A model generated the notes under the pieces. That model saw only the letters and a list, made by a program, of their open reading frames with translations, did not search any database and had not been told where the DNA came from. From Eurosta solidaginis (Eukaryota; Arthropoda; Insecta; Diptera; Tephritidae): a DNA stretch of 64,000 nt. Below, one piece after another: positions 24,001-37,435 of the stretch (its first letter is position 1; each line of letters opens with the position of its first letter). Made by a program: the position numbers and the translations under genes. The stretch spans positions 362,407,739-362,471,738 of the forward strand of contig NC_090319.1 in the NCBI RefSeq assembly GCF_040869045.1. Direction: 5' to 3'.

Positions 24001-24596
24001 AAAGTTATTTCGGGAAAATTACATTTTGTTTTTTTTTTTTCCAAGTTGTTGCTCCAATTTTTTCCTCGCGTACTTTATTTGAGCAAGAGCGGACATTAAG
24101 GCGACTAACATATATTTTTTTCGACATTGGAACTCTCAGGGATCGTAAAAAAAATATTTGCATATTTTTGTCTTTTAACATTTTTAAAGATGAATATATT
24201 CCTAAATTTAAAAAATATTGCGTAACATGCCTCGTTAAATGACTTGAAGCCTCGCGTTGCTTCGACCCCTCTAGCAATTTTAGTTTCCGAGATAAATTTT
24301 TTTGAAAAAAACATTACTTATTCGCATATTTTGCTTAATATTTCCAGGTCAAAGGGCAAGACGGTCCTGAAAAGTGCATGGATGGAGTTTGTTCATAGAG
24401 TAGTTTTGGAACATAACCTCCGATATAGGTTACAATCTGTGGGCACACTAACCATATATTTTCCGCTATATCCTTTTCGTAAAATTGTCTTGCATTTTCG
24501 AAATGTTTCGAAAACGTTTTTGAAGTTGGACCTTAATGAACGTTTTTCCTAAATTAAAAAACAAATTTCCACTGCTATTTTTTTGTTCGCTGCTGT
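24001..24596. other. intron DNA with second inverted arm (24405-24478)
   Basis: Partner of the arm at 23484-23540. The remainder is T-rich and unrecognised. Confidence 0.45.
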
Positions 24597-24670
24597 AGGT
24601 TAGGTGGAACTGGCCGGTCAATATAGACCTTAAATAGACTGAATGTGTCCATAGTGTTACCAGAATTCCT
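24597..24670 (-). mobile_element. LINE 3'-tail fragment (TCTGGTAACACTAT...CAACCTAACC type)
   Basis: The - strand reads 'ttctggtaacactatgg', then a variable part, then GGCCAGTTCCACCTAACCTA. The same tail in + orientation ends the LINE at 45005-45360, and a third is at about 34800-34865. Confidence 0.65.
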
Positions 24671-26940
24671 TTTTATAAGTTTAATTTGATGTTTTTTCGC
24701 CAACTTCCGTACAAAATCGAAGACCCTTGGATTTCTTTTTTAGTAGCTTCCCAAGGAGCAAGAGTCTTGCGCAAAAAAACTTTACTAGGTTGTCCAGGAA
24801 TCGTGAAATTTCTAAAAAAAAAACGTCCGAACTTGGAAATTTTGCTTTCGAGTTTTAAGAAACTTGCCGATATCTCGGATACCTGAAATTTTGGGCAAAT
24901 ATTTGGTCTCTGTAAGTAATATTTAGGATACAAGAATTTTGTAGATGTGACAGGGATCGAAATATTTAGAAAATCCACTTGCAATATGTTGAATCTTGCG
25001 AACGCTATTTGATTGTTTTAAAACATAACCCAAAAAGTTTCGGTTTTGTACCTCATGTCAAGTAAATCTTTAGCACCATATTGCAACAAAACGTAGCAAC
25101 TACATTGTGCCTTCAGCAAAATATAAGAAATTTTGAAGATTCCAAGTTTTAGTATGAAATATTACGTATCTCATAAGGACCAATATTTCTTAGGAACTAA
25201 AGCTTAAACTCTTATGGATTCTACACATGACGGACATTTTGAGACCAGTGCAACTTTTAAATGACAATCAAAAGTAAAATAGACGAGCTGGACTAAAAGT
25301 TTGTTAGGAAAAAATGTATCTGTAGGACATAATGTTTCAAAAAATTGTGCTGGTTGCTTGTTGTTGTTGTACAATGATATGAATATCATAAATTTAATAT
25401 ATTGCGTTTAAATAAGTGAGATAGGCCGAATAGGTGCTTTTAGAAATTAATGTTAGTATTTATTTTTATAAAAACGTACTCTTTGTTTTGCAATGATAAG
25501 ATTTTATTTCAAGTTTTTTCTTTAATATATTTAATATACCTCAATATGTATAAATATCCTTTTGATAACATTTTTATTGAGCCTTCAGTGCCGATTAAAT
25601 TTAATTCGGCACCAATTTGCTGCTCTCTTTTTTTATTTTAGAACTCTTGGAGTATTATTTCGTCAACCACTTGGTATTAGCAAGAAGAGTGGGTTTATGT
25701 TTTCCTAGTAAATACGAAACGTACGCTTTATAGTCGGAAAATAATTGTCAGGAAAATGTGTGGCGATTTTCATTTCGCGTTGTTTTTTTTTTTCTTTTTA
25801 CAAAACGTGAAGTATCGGAATTTAATTAAGCGTTCGTCTAGCTGCAACTGTAAATATATATTTTTTAAACAAGCATATTATAAATATGCATAAACACAAA
25901 TAAACAGAAATACGACTTTACATACCCAGTGAGAAAATGGAGAATGCATTGCATACAAAATAATTATTGTGAAAAAATATTCCGCATATACCGCTAGAAA
26001 CGTCTTAATCTCTTCTTATAAGATCCGGAAAAATTGAGAATCGGTTTATAACCAACAAAGTTATAGGCTCGTTGGAGTTCAAGGTACGAAAAACCGGGTT
26101 TTTCACGATTGAATTTGAATGAAAAATTTTTTGGAATAAACTATGAAATGTCTTGTTTGAAAATAATTTAAAAGGAAGGGCGTAAAATAAAATTAAGTCT
26201 AAAAACTGTCTTTGCGCTCTGAAACCTGTCTCTTAGCACTACAGCTTACGATTTCTACTCCAACATAAGCCAAAATTTCGTGACCCAAGAAATTGAGTAC
26301 TCGGCTGCTCGCAAGATTCGCAATTCTATAAATACTCGTTTACTTCGTGAGCCTTTCGACATTCAATTTAGTATTCGCATTGACGGTATTCTATGCTTTT
26401 AACTTCTGGTATTGTGGAAAGTTTAGCTGATAATCCAGAAGAAAATGTAAGCTCTATATAAAAGAGCCAATGTATTGATTAAATTGAATGTCGAAAATCT
26501 CGCGAGCTTTCGGAGTATTTCGAGATCCGAGAATTTCGCCAGAAGCCATGACATGCAAAAAATTTCTTCTCTTCCAATTTCGAGAAATCGTAAGATCCAC
26601 TTAACACTACTTTGCAATATATAGACAGATATATTCATAGACAGGATATAGATTTTTTAGCATAGCTGTTAACCCTCCGATTAGCGATGAATAAATTCAA
26701 CACATCTTAGCGTTGTCGTCTGGCCAGACGGAAGTTGACACTTTGAGCTTTATCCACAAACATTTAAATTTTGAAGAAAATTCGTCGCACACTGTGATTA
26801 CCCAGAAATAAGCTTGAATTTTTAAACGGTTTTATTTAGCTTGAGTTGACAGGCCGGCCGTTGTGAACGAATCTTGTAATTGAAATTTAAGTAACTTCCC
26901 GATAAGCTACAAGCTTGAAACTTGGAATATAGTTCAGAAC
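24671..26940. other. AT-rich intron DNA; no gene seen
   Basis: Open frames here lack domains. Several segments look like old repeats but I cannot name them. Confidence 0.4.
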
Positions 26941-26949
26941 CCGATGACA

Positions 26950-27300
26950 ATGCAATGCGCTAGGTGGCGCAAGGATCGAGATATTCGCAAAATTCGCATT
27001 TGTGGTCCGATTTGGCTCATATTTGGAACACATAATACATGCAAGAATAGAAATCGACGCTAGGTGGCGCTTGGATCGAGATATTCGCAAAATTCGCATT
27101 TGTGGTCCGATTTGGCTCATATTTAGAACACATAATACATGCAAGAATAGAAATAGACCTGTGAAAAAAAATCGCCACTAGGTGGCGCATGGATCGAGAT
27201 ATTCACAAAAATCGTATTTGTGGTCCGATTTGATTTGGTCTATATTTGGAACACATAATACATACATGAATAGAAAGCGACCTATGATGCCCGATTTGGC
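26950..27300 (+). repeat. tandem repeat of about 100-115 bp, three to four units
   Basis: Units share CTAGGTGGCGC, GGATCGAGATATTCGCAAAA, TGTGGTCCGATTTGGCTCAT and AACACATAATACATGCA. The first two complete units are almost identical; later ones contain small insertions. Confidence 0.8.
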
Positions 27301-27534
27301 TCATGTTTAGAACAAATATTGCATACAGTCCAGTAGAAGTGACATCAAAATATTTTGGAGTTAGAGGAGGGACAAGCATACGTGGCGCAGTCGAGTAAAG
27401 TCTTTGGAAGGATTATGTATTGAGGACTTAGGTTGTAACAAATTGTCAGGAAAGAGTCCTTGTAATAATGAGTCACTAAATGAGCTATATAGAATGAGAA
27501 ATAATAGGCAATTAAATAAAGACTAAAAACTTGA

Positions 27535-27978
27535 AAATAAAATAATTTAAAAAAAAACTAATTTTTAGTTAAAGGTTTTATTGAAAACAATACTTACATG
27601 AAATAATAATAATAAGAAAAGCTAGAAAATAATTAGGTAGGTCCTAGGTACTAGTCATCACACTCCTTATCAATCTAGGGCGTTGATCAGACAATTAAAT
27701 AAAAGCGTTGGGCGCGTGAAATTTCTAAAAATGTGAGGCGTAGCATAACCTGATTAAGGTTGAGTTGGTTTTACTTATGACTATCAATAGAAATGTGACG
27801 CGTCCAACGCTTTTATTTAATTGTCTGATCAACGCCCTAGATTGATAAGGAGTGTGATGACTAGTACCTAGGACCTACCTAATTATTTTCTAGCTTTTCG
27901 TATTATTATTATTTCATGTAAGTATTGTTTTCAATAAAACCGTTTAACTTAAAAATTGTTTTTTAATTATTTTATTAT
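27535..27978. mobile_element. near-perfect palindrome (foldback element), arms about 180 bp
   Basis: The left arm (about 27535-27718) and right arm (about 27797-27978) are inverted copies with few mismatches, separated by 78 bp. Landmarks are CTAGGGCGTTGATCAGACAA and CTTATCAATCTAGGGCG in one arm and their complements in the other. Both arms carry AATAAAA near the outer end. No coding. Confidence 0.85.
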
Positions 27979-27984
27979 GGTCTG

Positions 27985-30930
27985 AGTTAAGTTGAAAGTA
28001 ATAAAATTTCTGTGACAATTCAACTTTAAAGATAACAGCGATAATCTAATTTTTTGACCATTTACCTAGAATACATTTTTTAAATGCCAAAATTGTGTGG
28101 TAATTTTAAATATTCAGCTTAAAATTTTACAACGGAAATTCTTTGAAAAGCAAACATTCCTTACATTTTTGCATGCTTTTTTTACTCATGAGCATGGTAT
28201 AAATATTACAAGGTAAAACCGGTGAGAGCCGAAATGACGTTTAAAGAAATTTTTTAATTCTCACTGCTCTCACATTTTTATTTTTTATTTTGGTTTTGTT
28301 TTCATAACAGAAATATAACAAATTGTAATATATTTGGTAATTTTATATACGACAGCATGAAACTCTTAATATACGTCCAAAAATATTAGAGGGTTATCAA
28401 AAGACGTGCTTTGGATCCAGGATTGCGAATCCGAAAGCGAAGGTAAAAAATTTTGCGTTTGTCAAGAGATATTTGCAAAAGAAGTTTTGAAAATTTTCAC
28501 GTGGTTGTTGTAATCTTGATGATTTTGTGGTACTCACAAAAAAAATTGTGCACATAAGTATTTTGCGCGGATATAGTTTTGGTCTCCAAACTGTTGTTGA
28601 ACCCATCCAAAGGCCGCCAATGCAGAAAGGTGCTCTGCGCAAAAATACTATGGATCCCACCCTCGGTTTCGGAGCACTCCGGGGTAATTTTTCGGCTTTT
28701 CGTTAATATCTTTTGAACAATCGAAAATTTGTATTCTCCGCTTTCGGATATTGTTGTCGAGGTCAATACGCGTCTTTCGACATCTCTCTGGGTATTTTTC
28801 GTTCTAACATTAATATTATGATATTTTATCCAACACCGATTTTTTTTTGGTGGAAAAAAAATCTCAACGGTCAACCGCATTCCAGAATTTTCAATTCAGA
28901 ATTGTATTGTGGTTTCCCGCAAAAAGAAGCATCAGGCCACGATCCTCTTCTGAGGAATTTTCTTCAACAAATTGTGGTGTCAAGGTCTACGGAAGAGATA
29001 CATATCTACTATAACAATTTGGTGTGATATATATCCGAGGATATTAAGGTCTAGTTTCCATCCAATTTAAACGCTACGTATCGTGTATTAATTTTTCTAT
29101 GACCTGGCTCACCTAAATACATGTTTTATGCCGTCCCAAAACTTTATCTGCTAAGGCGGACGATCTTTTGGTGTCAAGGTAATGCCGAGGGCCAATCCTT
29201 ACCATTTATACCAATTTTCTTAAATATTTTTGATGGATATGCCAGCACACTAACTCCACACCACGACGGCAGACTTTGGCCGTTCATCCGTTAAATTCAG
29301 CCTCCACAAACTATCATACTCCAACTGGACGATGATGTTTAGCTAAGATGCGACGAGCTACAGCGCTTTTTGCTGGTGTGGGCAAGTTATGGGGAGACTA
29401 CCACTGAGTTCGGAAAAGCAGGCGGGGGAAAACTTTGATCTCTCTTGCTGCCCCTGTTGGCATCATTTATCGCGAAACAGGATTAGCTGGAGTGACTTGT
29501 TACGCAACGACCAGCATCTCCTAAACGGATAAGCGCCAATTAACAAATTTATCTTCCAAGATTATTTTTTTCTGCAGTAGCGAGGACACTTGAGACTGCT
29601 GATCTCTTATAAAGTGAAGTTTCAGCATATTTAAGGGTTAAAGACGTATCAACCAAGTAAAGAAGGATGAATGAGAAATCAATAGAGGTGGTCTCCAACA
29701 TTCGCTTCTTAATTAGAATAGGTTAAGAAGTAAGGCCTTTTCTTTTGTCCCTTTGCAAAAATAGGACGTGTTGAGGCATCCACTATATTGGAAACTCATT
29801 TTTTTGCCATATACATAAAAACGAACTTCAAAACTTTACGAAATATTTTGTCACTTATTTCATTATCATTTTATTTTTTTGGCATAAAAAAAAATGAAAA
29901 ATGCCATGCCAACAATATTATGTGTTTTTTTTTTTTTTTTTTTTTTTTTTTGTTTGGAATTTCCACAAAGTTAAAGAGAGAGATTTTAAATTTTTTTTAA
30001 AAATCAAAAAACCATTATGGCCGCCAAGAAGAGTAAATGGTTTTACCTGGTACTATTTATACCATGCTCCTGATCATCTTTCTTTTTAGAAATCTGTAAG
30101 AAATTAAATTTTCCTACTGGGTATTTAAGGTTTCTAAAAATCTCATCTATTTGCAACGACAAGTGTTTATTTGACAATTAAATGTGTTTACACGCATATT
30201 TGATTTTTTTGTTGTGTTTCTTTTTTTCACATAAATTTAAATGCACATACAAATAACAAAATAAATGAAACTGAAGTAACAACTCAATGAATTTATTATA
30301 CGCCACTAAATTACTAATGCGATTTAATTGGATTATTCCTCACTTCAAATGAAATGCAAATGAATAAATTTTATTTGTCAATAAATTTTTCTAGCGGCCA
30401 ACGACAAGCAATAATTTACATAAATAGTACACATGAACATTCATCTTACATACAAACAAAACTCCATTGCACATACATAAATACAAACTTTTTCTTCCAC
30501 TAACTAAAACCGATCTTTCGCATATGCGCAGCAAAGGACAATTGCGCTTACGGTTGCCACTTTGATCCCCTTGGGCCAAAAATACTCTTTTTTATGTATT
30601 TGGACGGTTGTTTCCTTCATAAACATATTTACACTGAAGATAAGCGAGTTGTGTTTCAATTATAGAAAAGTTTAATAAAAAATTGCGAAAACAGGAAAAA
30701 CGGTCATGCTCCCAAAATCATCGGTACCGTCCCCTCTAAGTTTCTAAAATAAGGAGTAATAAATATATACTGCAATATTTTATTGAGTAGAAATTGTGGT
30801 AAAGGATTTCTGCGCAGAAAAGCAAAAATTATCGCTTGTTTGCAATGGGCAATATTTCATCCAAACGCGAAAGTTTTAAAAAAGTTAGCAAAAAATCTTT
30901 AAAATTTCAAACCTTTTTAGTTTCTTAAAT
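27985..30930. other. intron DNA with dispersed-repeat debris
   Basis: About 28725-28795 shares the 'ttcggatattg...gacatctctc' family with 16.8 and 63.1 kb. About 29124-29275 resembles a heavily decayed SINE of the 13575 type ('tgttttatgccg ... ccacaccacgacggcag'). A poly-T tract lies at 29925-29951. No gene. Confidence 0.45.
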
Positions 30931-30934
30931 ATAT

Positions 30935-32640
30935 AAATTTATTTATTTATTTAAAGTCAACAGCAGACACAACGCGGTCGACTACTAAAAATAATAAAAT
31001 TCGATAAGAAATATTTGTAAATATAAAAGCTTACATTAAGATTAAATACATAAGAACTTTAAGAATTAAATTCAACTCTAAACAAAAAGAGAATTTAGTT
31101 TCTTAATTAAACATCAGGTCAGATATGTGAGTATTGAATTATGCAAAGCAGTAAACGAGTATTCCATGCTGATAGAATTATACAAATCATTACAGTGTGA
31201 GCACCAATTATGCAAGGGATTATTTTTAGCCAAATTTTCTCGGCAAGTTGAGAGGTGGAAAAGCATATAGTGTCTAAATGTTCTTCTGTACAACGAAGTT
31301 TAGGTGACTGACAAGATAAGAGGAGTATATCTCACCGAAGATGAGCTTGTGAAGGAACATTACCCCAAGTAATATTATTCGGTTTTCCACAATAATCAAA
31401 CTAATAAGAAGCAGTCTATTGTTGTGTGGTGGTAGATGAAGATTAGGATCCCAGTTAAGGTCACGTAGTGCGAAAATTAAAAATTGTTTCTGAATCGACT
31501 CAATTCAGTGTAAATGATTTTGATACCCCGGGCACCAGACACATGAGCAGTACTCAAGTATTGGACGTACTAAAGATGTGAAAATGAGCTTAGTGAAATA
31601 CGGATCATCAACTTCTTTGACCCATCGTTTGACAAATCCAAGTACGGCCGTTGCTTTGTTCACAATTGAGGAAATACGCATATTGAGACACATTTTCCGT
31701 TCAAAAAGAACTCCCAGATCACTTACACCAGATATACGCTCCAAGAGCATGCTATTTAACGTATAAGATGTCAACATTGGCTTCACATGATGAAATATCA
31801 TCAGCTTTCATTTAGAATGGTTTAAATTTAGTAAATTCGTTGTACACCAGCATTGAAAAGAGTCCAAGTTGGCCTGCAAGAGATGGAAAGAGGATAATTC
31901 GGAGGGCAGGTATGCATAGCTGAGTTTAACATCATCCGCATACATAAGTTCGGGAATGTAAGATAATTTTTGGTAAATCATTTATGAACAGGGTAAAAAG
32001 AAATGTACGCAAATGACTGCTCTGAGGCACCCCGGACCTTACATTAAATTTCTTACAAAGACAATTTTTGAAAAAAAAACTTGTACAGTCCTGTTGGTGA
32101 GATAAGTTACAAGCCAGAGAAGTAAATGCTTCGGAAACCCAAGAAAATTAAGTTCAAAAATTAGAACTTCATGACTGACAAAGTCAATGCTTTACTAAAG
32201 TCGGTGTAGATCACGTCAGTTTGCCTTTTGTTTAAAAGTCCGTCAATTATTAAAGAGGTAAACTCTAGCAAGTTGATAGTGGTTGATCTTCCAGGTACAA
32301 AACCATGCTGGCTAGGCGTTAGTAAAGAGCTACACATGTGCTGAAGTTGGCAAGTAATTATCTGTTCGAAATTTTAGAGATAGCTGAAAGCTTAGCTATG
32401 CCCCTATATTTAGTTCTCAATATTAGATCTAACACCTTTTTTGTGCAAAGGGACGATAAACGACTGTTTCCAAATATAGATCTTCTTCTGAAAGTGGAAC
32501 AAATTTGACCCTAAACCCTCATGAAGGTTAAGTAAAATCTGATTACACCATGCTAAGTTTATGTAAGAGAAAAATGGATATTCATAGCGAGCGCACAAAG
32601 AGAGAACTGCATTACCGATGAGCTTGGTAGGCAAGGAACG
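30935..32640 (-). pseudogene. Jockey-type LINE reverse transcriptase, decayed
   Basis: The - strand translation shows, in order: WKQSFIVPLHKKG with SNIENYRGI (RT motif 0/1), an HGFVPGRST box, YTDFSKA (first catalytic Asp region), SGVPQ-like text near 32045, LMYADDVKLS (the YADD box, about 31930-31950), then SDLGVLFERKMCLN and LVRPILEYCSCVW in the thumb. These are spread over several frames with stops. The 3' end near 30935-30950 carries a (TAAA)n-type tail, usual for LINEs. The 5' end stops near a TIR-like sequence at 32667. Thumb motifs (FTSLVRPILEY) are typical of Jockey/CR1-like LINEs. Confidence 0.78.
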
Positions 32641-32666
32641 CCGTGTCAGGTTCTTCTCGAAAACAT

Positions 32667-33597
32667 CAGCCTGATTGTGTATCTAGAAACGAACGATCGT
32701 TGCGACTGCCAGACGATTCGATCGTGTATTTCTATTGTGTAAGTAAACGTTCACCTGACCAAACAAAAACAGCTAATCGTTGCGTTATTTTCATTTAGGT
32801 AGGTAGTTTGTAACTCGAATATAAGACGAAAGAGTTACGGTAATGGTGCAAAAAAGATACAAGAGTATTATACTTAACCAAATCGTCGTAATGTTGCTAA
32901 ATAATTTTCGTAGTTTTGAGCAAAAGCATAGCGTGTAAAACTTTCAGTTTTTTTTTTTTTATATTTTTGGCTTCTTTTTAACAATTATGTCAATATGATT
33001 CAGTGTATATAGAGATGAGAATTGAAATGCATTTTTCCAGTTTATTTTAAAAGAAGTTGATAACTAATTTCTTTGTTTATTTTTAAATTCGCCACGAATC
33101 TAAAACCAATATTATTATTTTATTAAAGTTAACTTACACAGTGGCTCGTGTGAATAACAAAATACGCAAAATCTTTTTCTTCAAGATTTCAGAATTTACA
33201 ATTTTTTTTATATAGAAAACACTTTAAATTTATGTTAAAGCTGTAAAAAACAAATATTTTTATTCACTCTTCCTAGCATAAGGTAGTTCCATTACATTGG
33301 TGTGGTCGCACAATCTGCTTCTATATATTTGCCTTTCCTCAGATTCCTCCACTACTGACGCGATAGCAGTTTATCGCACGTTTTATCGTAAACAGATGTA
33401 ATTCAAAATTAAACATTTTTGGAAAGACGCAAACAAAGTTTTATTTTTTCGTATTTGCTATTAACGTAATGAAGACGATAGCAAAAAAAAATTAAGCTGA
33501 TATGAAAGATAGATATACCCGATCGCAACAAGAAACGAAAATGTCAGCAGACGGTTCATTCGTCTAAGTTATCGTTCGAGATACACAATTAGGCTAC
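32667..33597. mobile_element. candidate TIR element, about 930 bp
   Basis: Left AGCCTGATTGTGTATCTAGA and right, reading inward, AGCCTAATTGTGTATCTCGA; both continue into a CGAACGAT-like motif. The interior is AT-rich and non-coding. It abuts the 5' side of the LINE fragment. A target duplication is unclear (ACAT lies close to both ends). Confidence 0.5.
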
Positions 33598-36195
33598 ATA
33601 TCCCTAGAGTTCGGCGACTAAAGTTTTTCAAAGATCAGAGCATACATAGTTTAGTGGGAATCGATAACTTTTCGGCACTCATCACTAACAGTCACGGCTT
33701 GAAATTCAATTTGTTTCTTATATTTCGGTTTTTTTGCATAAGAAATGTTGGGTCTTCAAAATTATTTTCTATGGCAACCGTGTTTGCCGTTACCGTTAAA
33801 TTCCCATTGTTTCTGTTGGTCGAATTTTGCACAGTCTTTTCATACATTTTTTGCCGCTATTCATAGTCGCATGGCAGACAACGAACGCATTTAAAGTGAT
33901 ATTAATCAAATGGCCCAATACGAGCGCGATGTCAACGTCATTGGTCAAGTGATATGAAAAAAATTGGTTTGCGATCCGCTTAGCTGAGTTTGTAACTGAT
34001 GATGGGCTACAGAGTTGCCATTGTTGAATGGGGCATGTTGCCGTTTGTGTTACATATGAATAAATAAACCAGATGTAGCTACACATGTTTGTACTTGGTT
34101 AGTTTGTTCATTTAAAATGTGGTTTATTGTAACAAATGAGCTGGAATATATAGAACAGAACTAGAAAAAAAAATTAGTAAAATATGCTGTAAAAAGCGCA
34201 ACGAAATATTTATAGGTGATTATTTGAACTTTTAATTAAATGCACTATTTAATTTACTACTAGCTAATAAATAATTTACAAACATACATAGCAGAATAAT
34301 TAAAATTGTCAAATAAAGTAGTTAGACAACGTGGTTACATGATGTAAATAGTAAAAGTTTGTAAATTACCAAAAGCTCTTTTTGTGTGTAAATATTTACG
34401 TTAACTTTTGATATAAAAACAGTTCTTATTAATGAGTTAGCTGTTTAAATTGTTTTAATTTTTGTTTAAAGCCTAAATTGGGCTTGTTGTGAGAGCCAAA
34501 AAGATTCACTTTTAGTAAATTTATCTCATAAGTAAATGACGTTATGAAAATAAATATGATTATAATCAGAGGAGAATGATATTTTTTTATTAGTTCTTTG
34601 AAAAAAGGAACGAGCTAGCAAAAACGGCCTCGAAATCTTTACCATAGACGTCAAAACCAGATTGAACAAACTTAAAATAGACTGAAGTTGAACATGATCT
34701 ACCGAGCAGAAAAGCGTGGCTGCAAAGTATTGAAAATCCTGTACAGGTCCTACGACCTTGCACTTACAAAGTTATTCTTATCACTAAAAATAAAGAACTG
34801 GAAAGTCATGCTGGACTTATTCAGTATATATGAGGTCCTCACGAACCGTCTTGTTCAATCTAACCTCTATAGCTAGTGAAGTCCTTTTTCCAAACTTTCA
34901 TAATTCTCGATAGCCAAAAAGGAGGTGCTTTCGTTCGTATAACCCAGTTGAAGTACAGTTTAAACATTTTAGTCTGAATTAAGACCCTTAATTGGAACAT
35001 TTTTATACTTTCTCTTACTAATTGGCGTCTTCGTCTCTATTATTTTCAATTATTTTATTTGTATATTTCAATAATATTGATTTTAATTTATTTCCATGAT
35101 TTTTGATCTTATTCGATTTAAACGAAAAAGGACCAGTCGAAATTATTTTGATGCGTAGTATACATCGATTGCTATTTATGATGTACATTTAAAGCAAAAA
35201 AAATATTGCCTTTGTTTTTTATGAGAAATAGTTTTATTTTTCAAAAGTTTAACCTTTACTGTTAGATTTTAAGAAAGTTATAGATAAAAATAAAGTTCTA
35301 AAAAAAATTTAAAATAGCAGTAGCTTTTTGACGGTAATCAAGCAAGTAATAAGCCGCAAGCAAAAAAAATTCATCTGTTGCCCTCGACTGAATGGAAAGT
35401 GTTTTTATCAACCAATAAAATATTCAATAAATTAAAAAAATACTTTACATAATACGAACAGCTTTCAAAGTATTCTTTTATAAATTCATTATAAGCTACC
35501 TTAAGCAATCGTTACACTTATTCACAACAAAGTTTTGCACATTTTATATGTACACATTAGGGTGTCCATTATTTACCAAATTGGGTTTTTTGCAATATGC
35601 GCTGTGGTTATTTTTCTAGCTGCAATAGGTGTGGTCACAAATTGTCATCAGGATCCTTTATGGGGAATCCGAGAAAACTTGTTGTTTTAACAAGGCTTGA
35701 CCACAAAAATAAGGTTGTTAGAGGCATTGGTTCCAAACTGCAATTGAAAAGATGATTGGTGTCAAGTGGGAAGTAGTATCGATATAGAAGTTAAGTTAGA
35801 GCGACGCGCGTCTCCCTTGAGAGGATCGTATTTAGTATAGAACCCAGAAGGAATTACTAAACAAAACAAAGAAGTTATTTACATACTTCGTAAAAAAACC
35901 CATGTGCTACTGAAATTATGCAAACAAATCTCAAAACGTTTCTGGAAAAACTGTCACACTTTCTCTGAATTTGTTTTTAGTGTCAAAGTGTACAAGATAC
36001 AAGCACTGATTTTTGACAATATTTTGTTCGAAGAATGTTTCAGATTTTCTTCCGTATAAAAAATGTTTCACTTTCCATATGGAGGAAGATCTAAAACACC
36101 ATTCAGAGGAAAAAAATTTTATAATTTTGACACCAATAACTTAAACTTTGTGAAACTAAAATTTAATGGGCTAAAAGCTGCATACTCAAAAAAAA
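33598..36195. other. intron DNA, AT-rich, with two repeat fragments
   Basis: About 34800-34865 matches the LINE tail family of 24597 and 45277 (GAGGTCCTCACGAACCG...CAATCTAACCT). About 35567-35780 begins ACATTAGGGTG and contains a stretch ('gtggtcacaaattgtcatcagg') that looks like another old element. No host exon is seen. Confidence 0.45.
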
Positions 36196-36235
36196 AAAGT
36201 GAGGAAATCCTTTTTTGAGAAGAGGGATATAAGGC

Positions 36236-36520
36236 ATAGCTTCTCTCCCACAAACTGGCAGAGCGAGACCTACAAGTTTTATGCCGACTCCGAACGTCAT
36301 TTGCAAGTCAGTTGGATTTTCACTGCGAAGCTATTCATGGCAGGAATACACTCGGAATATTCGCAATTCATTACAGAGGAGCAACCCCTCTGGGCAAATC
36401 TTTTTATTTTAAACCACTTTTTTTACATATTCGTTTGTTGCTTCTTCCGCCGCTTGAACCCCGGACCTTTGGTATGACAGATAGAGCTCGTTACCACTAC
36501 ACAACGACGGCCATAATACC
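36236..36520 (-). mobile_element. tRNA-derived SINE (same family as 13575)
   Basis: The - strand head contains TGTAGTGGTAACGAGCTC (A-box-like) and GGGGTTCAAGCGG (B-box-like, 36454-36466 on +). The body ends near 36280 with the shared 'ttttatgccgactccgaacg' segment on +. Diverged. Confidence 0.65.
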
Positions 36521-37435
36521 AGTTTATAAACATAGTGGCGGTTTTGTTGAATAATCGGGATTTTTTTCTGTTCGGTCCAATATTTGCGTTCGACCAAAAA
36601 ACTGTATAATTTTTGGCCGAAACTGAATATGTTTGAATAATTTTATTTATCTCAATAGCGATTGGATCCTAATTACTGATATAGTCATTGTCAGGGCTGC
36701 TCAGCACCTTGTAGCACTTTTGCATTTTTTTTGCCCTGAATCATAGGCACAGATACAAATCTACACTACAAATATGAAGGTATATTTTTTCGTACTCCCA
36801 TATGCCCTCACATATAATAACGATTCATTTAAAAGTGCTTGAGTTTCTTACGAAAGTGTAAAGAAAATTTGTTTGAAGCACTTCCAACTGAATCTCACGC
36901 ACTTGGGTATGAAAAAAATAATTTACACTAGCAAATTGACAATTAAATGTTATTCAAAAACATTATGGCAGAAAAAAAAATTTGAAATGAAAACTGATTT
37001 ATAAAGAAAATTAAAACTGAACACCTAACGAACGAACCGAAAACTTTTAAATATTTAAAAACTTAATTTGTATTTTTTTATATAGAAATTGCACAAACAT
37101 TCTGATTTGCGTTTCAATATAACCAATTTTGAGCAGCACCAGTCATTGTCGGTTTACTGCGCCTGGGTGGCCAAAACTTTGTTTTCTGTATGTAAATAGT
37201 CTCAAAAGATCAGCAATTTTTTTATAATCACAAATGGATACAGCGATTATAAAGCAGCACTCTTTTGAAATCAACTGACTGTCAGATAGGTTTTCTTTTC
37301 ATATTAGAAAAAAAATTATAGTGTATTGGAAAAAAAATGTTGGTAAATCAACCAAGTTACGAGCCAGTTCAACCGATACTGCTGTCAAAATTCATCAGAA
37401 GAAAGCCAAAGCTATGTGAAACAAGAAGGGACGGG
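36521..37435. other. AT-rich intron DNA; no gene seen
   Basis: No recognisable coding or repeat features. Confidence 0.4.

Noticed and set aside
36440..36515. A tRNA gene
   Set aside because: A- and B-box-like motifs are present but the cloverleaf does not close and the sequence belongs to a dispersed SINE family.
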